The notes beneath the pieces were generated by a model, which worked only from the letters and a program-made list of their open reading frames with translations, was not told the origin of the DNA and searched no databases. Below are positions 16,070-24,053 of a stretch of 39,239 nt of DNA, in pieces. The stretch comes from Shewanella sp. MBTL60-007 (GTDB taxonomy: Bacteria; Pseudomonadota; Gammaproteobacteria; Enterobacterales; Shewanellaceae). Location of the stretch: assembly GCF_019654915.1 (NCBI RefSeq), contig NZ_BPET01000058.1:1-39239 (forward strand), in the 5' to 3' direction. Position 1 is the stretch's first letter. Every line of letters starts with the position of its first letter. The position numbers and the translations under genes were made by a program.

Positions 16070-19000
16070 TTAGCTTCTTAATAAGCTCTGTACGTCTTTA
16101 CTCTGATTAGAAGATAGATGCACCTCAAGCTGCGGGTAAGCCAGCTCTAGATCGTTCTCACGTAGCTTTTTGCTGATCTGTTTATGTAGCTTGTGCTTAA
16201 GCGGCCAACGGGTGCCCATATCTTTGGCATAAGCACGTACTTCGAAATCTTGGGTATGTTGACCAAAACCGGCAAACCAGACTTCAGGCTCGGGTGAGAG
16301 TAGAGCATCGTCACACTCTTGTACAGCCTGATAAAGCGCAGCCTCTACTCGTGCTGGATCGGAGTCGCGCGCCACCGATACATAGATGATCACTCGTGTG
16401 ATTGGATCTGATAAGGACCAGTTGATCAGCTGCTCGGTAATAAATGCCTTGTTGGGTACGATGATCTCTTTTCTATCCCAATCGATAATCGTGGTGGCAC
16501 GAATTTGGATTTTACTCACGGTGCCGGTGAGATCGCGGATGGTTACCGTATCGCCAATACGCACTGGTTTCTCGAACAGAATGATTAGACCTGAGATAAA
16601 GTTAGCGAAGATCTCTTGTAAGCCGAAACCTAAACCAACTGACAGGGCGGCAACCAGCCACTGCAGCTTAGACCATTCCATCCCTAAGGTCGAGAAGCCA
16701 GCAAGTACACCAAACATCACCACTAAGTAACGGCTAACAGTGGTTAAGGCAAAGCCTGTACCTTGGCTGAGATCTAGCCTCTGTAGAATCGTCAGTTCGA
16801 TAAGACCGGGCAGGTTAGTCGCTATCATCATGGAGAAACCAACGATGATCAGCGATAGCAGCAACGATTTAAGGGTGATTGGGAGTTGCTGTTCGATACC
16901 GTTAACTGTGGTGTTGCTCGACCACAGGGTAACCCCGTCAAGCAGTGAAAACAGTGCGGTATGGGTTTGAGTCCATAGGCCAACGATGCTGGCTAAGAAG
17001 GCTAGCAATAATAGTGAACGTACTAAGCCTAATGACTGGCTCGAAATTGTCTCTAGATCGACTATTGGCTCTTCGTAGGTGTCGGCTTGCTCGTTGACGC
17101 TTACTTCACCTTTCTCACGTTGTGCCAGTACTTCTGCACGCTTGGCCTTGGCTCGTTCGAAGGCGATGCGGCGACGTTCAATTAACATCCAACGTTTGAT
17201 TAGGTTGAATAGCAGCAAGAAACCTAAACCGAATATCAATGATAACTGCAGCTGCAGGAACATCTGGAATGCGGTGTAGTAGTAGCCTTGGAAAGCCAAC
17301 ACGGCGCAGGCGAGTGGCATGAAAATTAGCATGGCCCACAACAGCTTTTGGAGTAGCTTCTTATTCTTACTGTGATCGGCAGTATCTTCTTTGTTAGATA
17401 GGCTTAGCATATCTTTGTAAAACCAAAACAGCATCAAACAGAAGATAATAAATGCACCGCGGCCGAGACTGTTGCGAACTAAAGAGGTGTCAATCACCTC
17501 AGTAAAGGCCATGATCCCTAAGAATGGGGTTGCCATAATGGTGAACTGTCTAAATCGCTCCTGTCCTGAGCGAACAATGCTTCTTGGCGATTTAAAGTGA
17601 TTAATCAATAAGCCTCTGTCTAACGCCAGTAAGTAGATGAAGCGATAAAGTTGGTAGAGCAGACCCAGTGCCATGATCCCCATACCGATGGCGGAGACGA
17701 AGTTATGACTCGATAGGTAGAAGATCCCGCCAGCTAACACTATAGGTAGCGGTTTAAGCAGGCTGTAACCTAGCGAGTTTATAAGTACATGGAATGTATA
17801 GATAAACTTATCTTGAGTCACATTGCCGACGAAAGGCAGTTCACGACGCATCGCCGATTTAAACTTCGGGGTCAAAATGTCTTGAGCTATGATGCTGAGC
17901 ACAAACAGTATTAGCCACCATGACCACAGGTTCCCCTGCTCATCTAATGAGCTCTGCATTTGACTCCAAGGAGCTTGTTGCAGCATCCATTGAATGCTCT
18001 GGTGCAGATCGGTGATCCATAAGCTGCCAATGCTGTTTGCGTTTGGTACCCAGAATAGGTGTTCGTTCAGTGTGCTCTTAAGCGTTAAGTATTGCTGGTT
18101 TAGTTGCTCATAACTGACCCTTAGATCGGCCAATTCACTCAGGTACTGGTCGTAACTTTGCAGTAGTTGCTGCAGCAACATGCCTTGAGAAGAGAGCAGT
18201 TTTGCTTGTAAAGAGTTATCTGCACCAATAGAGGTGACTTGCTGACTATTAAGGGTTTGTGCCTGCTCAATCTGGTAGCGAGCGAGTCGAGTATTGGCTA
18301 TCTCGCTCTGCACCGGATCTTGATTTGGGGGTTTAGGCAGTGCCTGCAGCATTTGCAAGAAGCGTTCACCAAAGGCTGAGTTTAGCTTAATCCACCCTAT
18401 TTGCTGCTGGATCGTGGTCAGCTGTTTGGCTTGTGCTTGATATTGGGCTTCCGCTTGCTCCTGCTGTGTAAGCGTAAGGCTGATTTTATGGTTCAACTCT
18501 TTTAAGTTCTCACCATAAATTAAATTGCTGTCGCTAAGCTCTTGGGCGATAGGATCATGCTGTTTGTCATCGGGCAGCAAGCTACCTGCAATCGCCGCTT
18601 CGGTGCGCGCCTGTCTTTGCAATACAATCTCTTGGTTTAGGCGTTCAATAAGCAGCTCTTGTTGAGCCAATTGCTCTCGGACTAACTTGAGCTGCAGCTG
18701 ATTTAAATCGATCTCCTTTTGGCTGCTGGCCAATAGCGCTTCGAGCGTTTTGACCTCTTGCTCGTAGAGGCGTCCTTGAGCCATTAAGAGTTGATTATTA
18801 ATGGTTTGCTCTTCACCAATGCGAATTTTTTTATGTTTCTGTAATGCTTCACGAGCATTAACGAGTGCATCGGGCAACTCGTTATGGGACTTGATTAGCG
18901 CATTTATTTTTTGGCCTAAGCTTATTTCAACGTCTTTGAGTTCCGATAGGCGCAGATAGGCGAGTGAAGCCTGCTGGTTGATATCTTGCAGATCTAAGTC

Positions 19001-19258
19001 GCGAGGTGCCTGCTGCGCATCTTCAATTTGGCTTAGTAAGTTTTGCTTATGTTTCGCATAGTTATTGAGTAGTTCGCGGGCACTGTTTTCTGTTAGGACT
19101 AAGTCATGGATCTTGTCCTCGAGTAGCCCGAGCTGCTCTTGTGGTGTCGATTCGCTGTTGGTAGACGAGAGCCCTAGACGCTTATCAATTTGAAGTGGTG
19201 AGTTAGCATTAGCCGATAAGGCGAATAGGCACAGCAGAAGCAGAAAAAAACGATGCAT
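16070..19258 (-). CDS. mscM: MscM/MscK-type mechanosensitive channel
   Basis: A 1062-aa large MscS-family channel. A signal peptide (1-19, ending NANS) is followed by a long periplasmic coiled-coil region (about 20-430), a block of transmembrane helices (about 440-690), and a C-terminal MscS module. The pore helix and beta domain are recognisable in VGLGFGLQEIFANF, EKPVRIGDTVTI and VPNKAFITEQLINWS. It protects against hypo-osmotic shock. The name follows E. coli, where rsgA-psd-mscM (yjeP) are adjacent and MscM is 1107 aa. A DMT transporter gene is inserted between psd and this gene. Confidence 0.9.
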   Translation of the reverse strand: MHRFFLLLLCLFALSANANSPLQIDKRLGLSSTNSESTPQEQLGLLEDKIHDLVLTENSARELLNNYAKHKQNLLSQIEDAQQAPRDLDLQDINQQASLAYLRLSELKDVEISLGQKINALIKSHNELPDALVNAREALQKHKKIRIGEEQTINNQLLMAQGRLYEQEVKTLEALLASSQKEIDLNQLQLKLVREQLAQQELLIERLNQEIVLQRQARTEAAIAGSLLPDDKQHDPIAQELSDSNLIYGENLKELNHKISLTLTQQEQAEAQYQAQAKQLTTIQQQIGWIKLNSAFGERFLQMLQALPKPPNQDPVQSEIANTRLARYQIEQAQTLNSQQVTSIGADNSLQAKLLSSQGMLLQQLLQSYDQYLSELADLRVSYEQLNQQYLTLKSTLNEHLFWVPNANSIGSLWITDLHQSIQWMLQQAPWSQMQSSLDEQGNLWSWWLILFVLSIIAQDILTPKFKSAMRRELPFVGNVTQDKFIYTFHVLINSLGYSLLKPLPIVLAGGIFYLSSHNFVSAIGMGIMALGLLYQLYRFIYLLALDRGLLINHFKSPRSIVRSGQERFRQFTIMATPFLGIMAFTEVIDTSLVRNSLGRGAFIIFCLMLFWFYKDMLSLSNKEDTADHSKNKKLLQKLLWAMLIFMPLACAVLAFQGYYYTAFQMFLQLQLSLIFGLGFLLLFNLIKRWMLIERRRIAFERAKAKRAEVLAQREKGEVSVNEQADTYEEPIVDLETISSQSLGLVRSLLLLAFLASIVGLWTQTHTALFSLLDGVTLWSSNTTVNGIEQQLPITLKSLLLSLIIVGFSMMIATNLPGLIELTILQRLDLSQGTGFALTTVSRYLVVMFGVLAGFSTLGMEWSKLQWLVAALSVGLGFGLQEIFANFISGLIILFEKPVRIGDTVTIRDLTGTVSKIQIRATTIIDWDRKEIIVPNKAFITEQLINWSLSDPITRVIIYVSVARDSDPARVEAALYQAVQECDDALLSPEPEVWFAGFGQHTQDFEVRAYAKDMGTRWPLKHKLHKQISKKLRENDLELAYPQLEVHLSSNQSKDVQSLLRS

Positions 19259-19327
19259 GATAAGAGTATGAATAAGGCAAAAAGGACATGTTCATATTAG
19301 CCAAGTTAGCTTGATAAATAAATCGCT

Positions 19328-20206
19328 CTAAGCACTCTTTTTTACACGGTTTGACTTATGGTTCTGCTGAGTTTCAAACAGTGCGGTAGCAACCACTAAG
19401 GTTCCACCTACGACAGTTTTAAGCGCTAGCTCTTCATTGAGTAACAACAAAGCTAACATGGCACCATAAAAAGGTTGCAGGCAGGAGACTAGGCCAACCG
19501 TTTTTGCGCTTAGAAGCCTTAATGCTGACGTAAATAGGGCATGGGGGGCTGCGGTAAAAACCACTCCCAGTAAAATAATCAACCACCATACATTTTGCTC
19601 GATGCTACTTAGCTCTACGTTTAGCCAAGGAGCCAAAAAGAACACGGCAACCGAGGTCTGATAGAACATGGCTTGTTTGCCACTGTAAGCGGTGAAATAG
19701 CGTTTATGCAGTAGGTTGCGAGCGGTAAAAAGCGCGGCGGATAAGATGCCGATAGCAATCCCTAAGGTGACATCATTACCTAGACTAGCCTCTGGGATAA
19801 GCAGCGATACGCCAATGAGCACCAGGATACCACTGATGACATCGGCCAGTTTGAGCCTTGTCTTGGTGACTATGGGTTCGACTAAAACCGTCATTACAGG
19901 GTAGGTAAAGAAGGCGATCATGCCGATGGCAACCGATGAGAGTTGCATTGAGGCAAAGTAAGTGACCCAGTGCAGGCTGACGATGATGCCAAGCCCTATA
20001 GCGATGAAGTAGTCTTTCTTGGCGTTTAATGACAGTCGTTGTTTGCTGAGTTTGACGATTAACGCTAGCACTGTGGCAGCTACGAGGCAGCGCAACAGAG
20101 TGATATCGATCGCACTAAGAGGAATAAGCTTTGAAAATAAAGCGGTACCACCGAAAAGTAGTACCGCGAAGTGTAGTTCTAACAGCCCTGTCTTTTTATT
20201 GTCCAT
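19328..20206 (-). CDS. DMT/EamA family transporter
   Basis: A 292-aa membrane protein with about ten transmembrane segments in two homologous halves, typical of EamA (drug/metabolite) exporters. Recognisable parts are LLFGGTALFSKLIPLSA near the N-terminus and the second-half signature GLVSCLQPFYGAMLALLLLNEE. The substrate is unknown. It lies 15 bases after psd and 69 bases before mscM, so it is embedded in the phospholipid/channel operon. Confidence 0.88.
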   Translation of the reverse strand: MDNKKTGLLELHFAVLLFGGTALFSKLIPLSAIDITLLRCLVAATVLALIVKLSKQRLSLNAKKDYFIAIGLGIIVSLHWVTYFASMQLSSVAIGMIAFFTYPVMTVLVEPIVTKTRLKLADVISGILVLIGVSLLIPEASLGNDVTLGIAIGILSAALFTARNLLHKRYFTAYSGKQAMFYQTSVAVFFLAPWLNVELSSIEQNVWWLIILLGVVFTAAPHALFTSALRLLSAKTVGLVSCLQPFYGAMLALLLLNEELALKTVVGGTLVVATALFETQQNHKSNRVKKSA

Positions 20207-20221
20207 GTATCCCTTTAGAAA

Positions 20222-21091
20222 TTAGTCTTCGATTTTCGCAAAGGCTTGACCCATACGAGTCACGCTCTTTGCTTCTACTCCATCGGCAAATTCATCGAGT
20301 GCGTCTTTGGCGAAAAGCATTACTACTGTGCTACCTAGCTTGAATCGTCCCATCTCGGCGCCTTTCTCAAGGGTTACAGCGTTCGGGCCTTCGGTCGGGT
20401 AATCCCAAGTGAATACTTTCTTACCTGTAGGTGGCGTTACTGTGCCTGCCCAAACGGTTTCGATACTTGCCACGATTGTTGCGCCAACCAATACCATTGC
20501 CATTGGACCTATTTCGGTCTCAAAAATAGCGACAACACGTTCATTGCGGGCAAATAGTCCAGGAACATTTTCGGCGGTTAACGGGTTAACAGAGAAAAGT
20601 TCACCAGGTACATATGTCATCTTAGACAGAGTGCCTTTAATTGGCATATGAATGCGGTGATAATCTTTAGGAGCCAGATAAATGGTGGCAAAGTCACCGC
20701 CTTCAAAGCGCTTAGCATCTTCAGCTTGATCGCCTAGCAATGCAAGTGAAGAATAATCATGTCCCTTAGCTTGGAAAATTCGGCCTTCTTTAATCGGGCC
20801 AAGTTGACTCACTGCGCCGTCAACAGGGTGGACAATGTAATCATTGTCTTCACAAATTGGACGAATTCCCGGTTTTAACGCACGGGTAAAGAACTCGTTG
20901 AAGGTTGGGTAAGCTTTAGCCTCAGGCTCTGCAGCTTCGCTCATATCAATCTTATATTGCTTGATAAACCAGTTAATAGCGGCTGTAGTTACTGAGCCCA
21001 TCTCGGCTGCAGCAAGTTTCCCCACCAGACGAGAAAGCAGGTGCTTTGGCATTATGTACTGCAGGGCAATTTTGATCTTATCCAATTTCAA
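20222..21091 (-). CDS. psd: Phosphatidylserine decarboxylase proenzyme
   Basis: A 289-aa inner-membrane enzyme making phosphatidylethanolamine. The autocleavage motif LGST is at 252-255, so S254 becomes the pyruvoyl group of the alpha subunit. Other family segments are YPTFNEFFTRALKPG and YLAPKDYHRIHMP. The start is TTG at 21091, supported by AAAGGA just upstream and by alignment of KLDKIKIALQYIMPK with the E. coli N-terminus. The protein lacks the long acidic C-terminal tail of E. coli Psd. A promoter-like pair and a 17-base palindrome lie upstream. Confidence 0.95.
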   Translation of the reverse strand: MKLDKIKIALQYIMPKHLLSRLVGKLAAAEMGSVTTAAINWFIKQYKIDMSEAAEPEAKAYPTFNEFFTRALKPGIRPICEDNDYIVHPVDGAVSQLGPIKEGRIFQAKGHDYSSLALLGDQAEDAKRFEGGDFATIYLAPKDYHRIHMPIKGTLSKMTYVPGELFSVNPLTAENVPGLFARNERVVAIFETEIGPMAMVLVGATIVASIETVWAGTVTPPTGKKVFTWDYPTEGPNAVTLEKGAEMGRFKLGSTVVMLFAKDALDEFADGVEAKSVTRMGQAFAKIED

Positions 21092-21104
21092 TATCCTTTA
21101 ATCT

Positions 21105-21164
21105 TTTCACCTAAGGTGAAACCTTATCTATGTTTTATAAAACCAGCGAGCTGTTGTACGACAA
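21105..21164 (-). promoter_or_regulatory. Candidate psd promoter with palindromic operator
   Basis: On the minus strand TTGTCG (21159-21164) and TTATAA (21135-21140) are 18 bases apart. The perfect palindrome TTTCACC-TTA-GGTGAAA (21105-21121) then lies at about +8 to +24 of the predicted transcript, just ahead of the psd ribosome binding site. As DNA it looks like an operator. As RNA it is a 7-bp hairpin without a T-run, so a poor terminator. The regulator is unknown. Confidence 0.5.
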
Positions 21165-21239
21165 AAATTATCGTAGGAAAACATATTAATCTTAGTTATT
21201 CGCTGATTTGAATTTATGTGCTTAATTAATACGTTGTGA

Positions 21240-22304
21240 CTACTCGTCAGGCCCCGCTCTAAAATGGCGAGCGTGTCTTTGCTCATCGAGACTAGCAATA
21301 ATACGGTGGTAATTATTGTATCTGTCTTCGGTGATTTCACCCGCTTTAAAGGCCTCTGTAATAGAGCAGCCTGGATCATTTAAGTGCTTGCAGTCTCTAA
21401 ACTTACAAGTCCCTAAATAATCTCTAAACTCAACGAAGCACCAACCTACCCGCTCTGCGGGCAGATGCCATAACGCAAATTCTCGCACACCAGGGGAGTC
21501 AATTAAATCTCCACCGGTTGAAATGTGTAGCAGTTTTGCTGTGGTGGTGGTGTGCTGACCTAGCCCTGAGTTTTCGGAGATATCACCAGTAAGCAGTTCG
21601 GCGTCTGGCATCATAGCATTGATCATCGATGACTTACCGACACCTGACTGACCCACAAATACGTTTACCTTGTTATCCATCAGTGCGTGAAGTTGCTCGA
21701 CACCTTCACCTGTTTTGCTGCTGACCCGATAGACTCGATAGCCGATCGCCTCATAGCGTTTGAGGGCTGCATCGATCTCTGGGGCTTCTTCTGGCGTAAT
21801 CAAATCAACTTTATTCAAGATGATAACTGGCTCGATACCAGTATCTTCGGCAGCGACAAGATAACGGTCAATAATCTGGGTGGTGAATGCCGGCTTTACC
21901 GAGGTCACAATTAAAATCTGATCGATATTGGCGGCGATGATTTTCACCCCGTCATAAAGATCTGGGCGTGAAAGCTGAGAATGTCTTGGATGCACAGCCT
22001 CAACGACACCTTCGATACGACTTGCTCCAGACTCGCTGGTCAGTGCTAGGCGTACGAGAACCTTGTCTCCAGTAACCAGACTTTTAATATTGCGACGAAT
22101 ATTACAGCGAGCAAGGTGGCCTGAATCTGTCTCGACGTCAGCGTGTTGGCCGAAGCGAGAAATAATGGTGCCTTGCTGCTCAGGGCCTAACGTACTGTCT
22201 TGTAGGTCAGTCGTCTCGCCCGCCTCGCGGCTCTGTAATTTCTTTTTTTGGTTGGTCCGCATTCTGCGTAATTGACCATGGCTTAGCGGTTTCTTTTTAC
22301 TCAC
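21240..22304 (-). CDS. rsgA: Small-subunit ribosomal GTPase RsgA
   Basis: A 354-aa circularly permuted GTPase acting in late 30S maturation. The G motifs occur in permuted order: NKVD (164-167), then the P-loop GQSGVGKSS (218-226), then DSPG (269-272). An OB fold precedes them, and a C-terminal zinc site follows (C300, C305, H307, C313). The N-terminus is highly basic (KKKPLSHGQLRRMR), as in E. coli. It is divergent from orn, as in E. coli, and heads the run to psd. Confidence 0.96.
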   Translation of the reverse strand: MSKKKPLSHGQLRRMRTNQKKKLQSREAGETTDLQDSTLGPEQQGTIISRFGQHADVETDSGHLARCNIRRNIKSLVTGDKVLVRLALTSESGASRIEGVVEAVHPRHSQLSRPDLYDGVKIIAANIDQILIVTSVKPAFTTQIIDRYLVAAEDTGIEPVIILNKVDLITPEEAPEIDAALKRYEAIGYRVYRVSSKTGEGVEQLHALMDNKVNVFVGQSGVGKSSMINAMMPDAELLTGDISENSGLGQHTTTTAKLLHISTGGDLIDSPGVREFALWHLPAERVGWCFVEFRDYLGTCKFRDCKHLNDPGCSITEAFKAGEITEDRYNNYHRIIASLDEQRHARHFRAGPDE

Positions 22305-22416
22305 GTATTAGTCTTCAATGATAAAGGTGATTTTGTGTTGCTTAAAAAACCAGTATGATACACGGTCTAGAATAAAAAAGCCTGAATTTAGGCTAACAGG
22401 AATAACAGGTCGCGTT

Positions 22417-22962
22417 ATGGCTATAGATGAAAACAATCTGATTTGGGTCGATTTGGAAATGACAGGACTTGAGCCTGACGTTGACAGAATTATTGAAATT
22501 GCCACGATAGTGACAGATAAAGAGCTCAACATTATTGCGCAAGGACCTGTTTTTGCCATTCATCAATCAGATGAACAGCTCGCTTTAATGGATGACTGGA
22601 ACCAGAAACATCACGGCGAGTCTGGTCTTATTGATCGCGTGAGAGCCAGTACGGTAAATGAAGCGCAAGCGATCGAGCAGACAATTGCCTTTTTATCGCA
22701 ATATGTGCCTGCGGGTGTTTCACCTATGTGTGGTAATAGTATTGGTCAAGATCGTCGTTTCTTAAATCGTTATATGCCAGCACTTGAAGATTACTTCCAC
22801 TATCGAAATATCGATGTGAGTACAATTAAAGAGCTTGTTCGTCGCTGGGAGCCATCGGCAATGGAAGGCTTTAGCAAGAAGAACACTCACCAAGCATTAC
22901 AAGATATCGAAGAGTCTATCGCTGAATTGCAGTTTTATCGAACTAAAGTATTTAGAATTTAA
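22417..22962 (+). CDS. orn: Oligoribonuclease
   Basis: A 181-aa DEDDh exonuclease that degrades 2-5 nt RNA and pGpG; it has the same length as E. coli Orn. Catalytic residues D12, E14, D112, H158 and D163 are present. The ATG at 22417 is chosen over an upstream in-frame ATG at 22318 because MAIDENNLIWVDLEMTGL matches the family start and an AACAGG-type site precedes it. The 22305-22416 leader contains a small AGCCT/AGGCT hairpin and a TATGAT element without a good -35. Confidence 0.95.
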   Translation: MAIDENNLIWVDLEMTGLEPDVDRIIEIATIVTDKELNIIAQGPVFAIHQSDEQLALMDDWNQKHHGESGLIDRVRASTVNEAQAIEQTIAFLSQYVPAGVSPMCGNSIGQDRRFLNRYMPALEDYFHYRNIDVSTIKELVRRWEPSAMEGFSKKNTHQALQDIEESIAELQFYRTKVFRI

Positions 22963-22992
22963 CCAATCAGTCAGATTATTTGAAAGAAAGGG

Positions 22993-23020
22993 TTGCAGAG
23001 TAGGAAAATTTTCATATAAT
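22993..23020 (+). promoter_or_regulatory. Strong stable-RNA promoter for the tRNA-Gly array
   Basis: TTGCAG (22993-22998), a 16-base spacer and a consensus TATAAT (23015-23020) are followed immediately by the G/C-rich discriminator GCGGCCTC. That discriminator is the hallmark of stringently controlled rRNA and tRNA promoters. The first predicted transcript base lies near 23027, about 45 bases before the first tRNA-like sequence. Confidence 0.8.
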
Positions 23021-23071
23021 GCGGCCTCAACTTTTCGCTAAGCACCAAACTTAGCGGCTGATAGTTGAAAT

Positions 23072-23111
23072 GCGACATTAGCTCAGTTGCTAAAGGAACA
23101 ACGATACCTTT
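23072..23111 (+). pseudogene. Degenerate 5' fragment of tRNA-Gly
   Basis: The first 18 bases are identical to the intact tRNA-Gly 5' end. The D-arm is then replaced by CTAAAGGAACAA, after which CGATACCTT of the anticodon stem reappears and similarity stops. There is no 3' half. Confidence 0.8.
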
Positions 23112-23149
23112 AGTTAATGTTTACAGTTAAGCTGCAGTAAAAGATTTAT

Positions 23150-23225
23150 GCGACATTAGCTCAGTTGGTAGAGCGATACCTTGCCAAGGTATAGGTCATC
23201 GGTTCGAACCCGATATGTCGCTCCA
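23150..23225 (+). tRNA. tRNA-Gly (GCC), copy 1
   Basis: A 76-base gene with all four arms. The acceptor is GCGACAT/ATGTCGC, the D stem GCTC/GAGC, the anticodon stem ATACC/GGTAT with loop TTGCCAA (anticodon GCC), and the T stem ATCGG/CCGAT with loop TTCGAAC. Discriminator T73 and the encoded CCA follow. It reads GGC and GGT codons. The position downstream of orn matches glyVXY in E. coli. Confidence 0.98.
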
Positions 23226-23273
23226 AATTAAAACTTATGGGAACACCAAGTCCGGTAAGTAAAAAAGATTTAC

Positions 23274-23349
23274 GCGACATTAGCTCAGTTGGTAGAGCGA
23301 TACCTTGCCAAGGTATAGGTCATCGGTTCGAACCCGATATGTCGCTCCA
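23274..23349 (+). tRNA. tRNA-Gly (GCC), copy 2
   Basis: Identical over 76 bases to copy 1. The 48-base spacer before it recurs with two differences before copy 3, marking a recent 124-base tandem duplication. Confidence 0.98.
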
Positions 23350-23397
23350 AATTAGAACTTATTGGAACACCAAGTCCGGTAAGTAAAAAAGATTTAC

Positions 23398-23473
23398 GCG
23401 ACATTAGCTCAGTTGGTAGAGCGATACCTTGCCAAGGTATAGGTCATCGGTTCGAACCCGATATGTCGCTCCA
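23398..23473 (+). tRNA. tRNA-Gly (GCC), copy 3
   Basis: Identical to copy 1 over 76 bases, with CCA encoded. It is followed by a 14-base spacer, unlike the 48-base spacers before it. Confidence 0.98.
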
Positions 23474-23487
23474 ATTTCAAGATTTGT

Positions 23488-23563
23488 GCGACATTAGCTC
23501 AGTTGGTAGAGCGATACCTTGCCAAGGTATAGGTCATCGGTTCGAACCCGATATGTCGCTCCA
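23488..23563 (+). tRNA. tRNA-Gly (GCC), copy 4
   Basis: Identical to copy 1 over 76 bases, with CCA encoded. It has a 14-base spacer on both sides, so the next (dead) copy arose from the same short-spacer unit. Confidence 0.98.
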
Positions 23564-23577
23564 ATTTAAAGATTTGC

Positions 23578-23677
23578 GCGACATTAGCTCAGTTGACTCT
23601 TTATGAGAGCAAAAGGGCGATACCTTGCTAAGGTATAGGTCATCGGTTGTTTGTTTCGAACCCGATATGTCGTTTCA
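23578..23677 (+). pseudogene. tRNA-Gly pseudogene with loop insertions
   Basis: The acceptor 5' strand, anticodon stem and T stem of the tRNA-Gly sequence are kept. The D-loop holds a large insertion containing a CTCT/AGAG hairpin, the T-loop has 8 extra bases (GTTTGTTT type), the anticodon loop reads TTGCTAA (GCT), and the 3' end is TTTCA instead of CTCCA. Loss of T-loop geometry and of CCA makes function unlikely. Confidence 0.85.
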
Positions 23678-23695
23678 ATCAAAGTAAAGTTTTAT

Positions 23696-23771
23696 GCGAC
23701 ATTAGCTCAGTTGGTAGAGCGATACCTTGCCAAGGTATAGGTCATCGGTTCGAACCCGATATGTCGCTCCA
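23696..23771 (+). tRNA. tRNA-Gly (GCC), copy 5
   Basis: Fully intact and identical to copy 1, although it lies downstream of a disrupted copy. This shows that transcription or gene conversion still reaches beyond the pseudogene. Confidence 0.98.
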
Positions 23772-24002
23772 ATCCCCCCCTTAGTCATTCCTAACTAAAT
23801 ATCAGCTATAACTTTTAATAAAGTCTCAAAATTTATATGCGGCATTAGCTCAGTTGCGCTCGTAGAAATGTTGATACCTTTTTTTTGCCAAGGTATAGCG
23901 CCTGCTTTTATAAACAGCCGGTTCGAACCCACTGTCGATAACATCAAAAGCTCGCTCCAATCTCCCCCTTAGTCATTCCTAACTAACCTCTGCTTTAAGT
24001 CT
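23772..24002 (+). repeat. Duplicated tRNA spacer
   Basis: A C-rich start followed by CTTAGTCATTCCTAACTAA occurs at about 23772-23802 and again at about 23960-23987. In both places more weakly conserved bases follow, and then a degenerate GCGGCATTAG tRNA start. The unit is about 190 bases, so the last two dead tRNA copies arose by tandem duplication. Confidence 0.7.
23839..23959 (+). pseudogene. tRNA-Gly pseudogene with several insertions
   Basis: Segments GCGGCATTAGCTCAGTTG, GTAGA, GATACC, TGCCAAGGTATA, CGGTTCGAACCC, TGTCG and CTCGCTCCA appear in correct order. They are separated by foreign bases in the D arm, the anticodon loop (a run of eight T), the variable region (about 20 bases) and the 3' acceptor side. 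The 3' CCA is still encoded. It cannot fold as a normal tRNA. Confidence 0.8.
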
Positions 24003-24024
24003 TAATAAGCCCCTGATTACTGAT

Positions 24025-24053
24025 GCGGCATTAGTCCCTTTGTGCCTCGTAGA
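24025..24053 (+). pseudogene. Short tRNA-Gly remnant
   Basis: GCGGCATTAG followed by GTGCCTCGTAGA resembles the 5' third of the preceding pseudogene, with a small deletion of the D stem. Nothing tRNA-like follows. From 24054 to 24350 I see no gene and no convincing promoter, only AT-rich sequence. Confidence 0.6.

Noticed and set aside
22318..22416. N-terminal extension of orn by 33 residues
   Set aside because: The internal ATG at 22417 gives the exact family length and start; the extension covers the promoter region.
23578..23677. A functional tRNA-Ser(GCT)
   Set aside because: The body is that of tRNA-Gly, the long variable arm of tRNA-Ser is missing, the T-loop is disrupted and the 3' CCA is altered.
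23072..24053. Regular direct repeats resembling a CRISPR array
   Set aside because: The repeats are 76-base tRNA-Gly genes with cloverleaf pairing and encoded CCA. The spacers are short or duplicated, not unique 30-40 base spacers.
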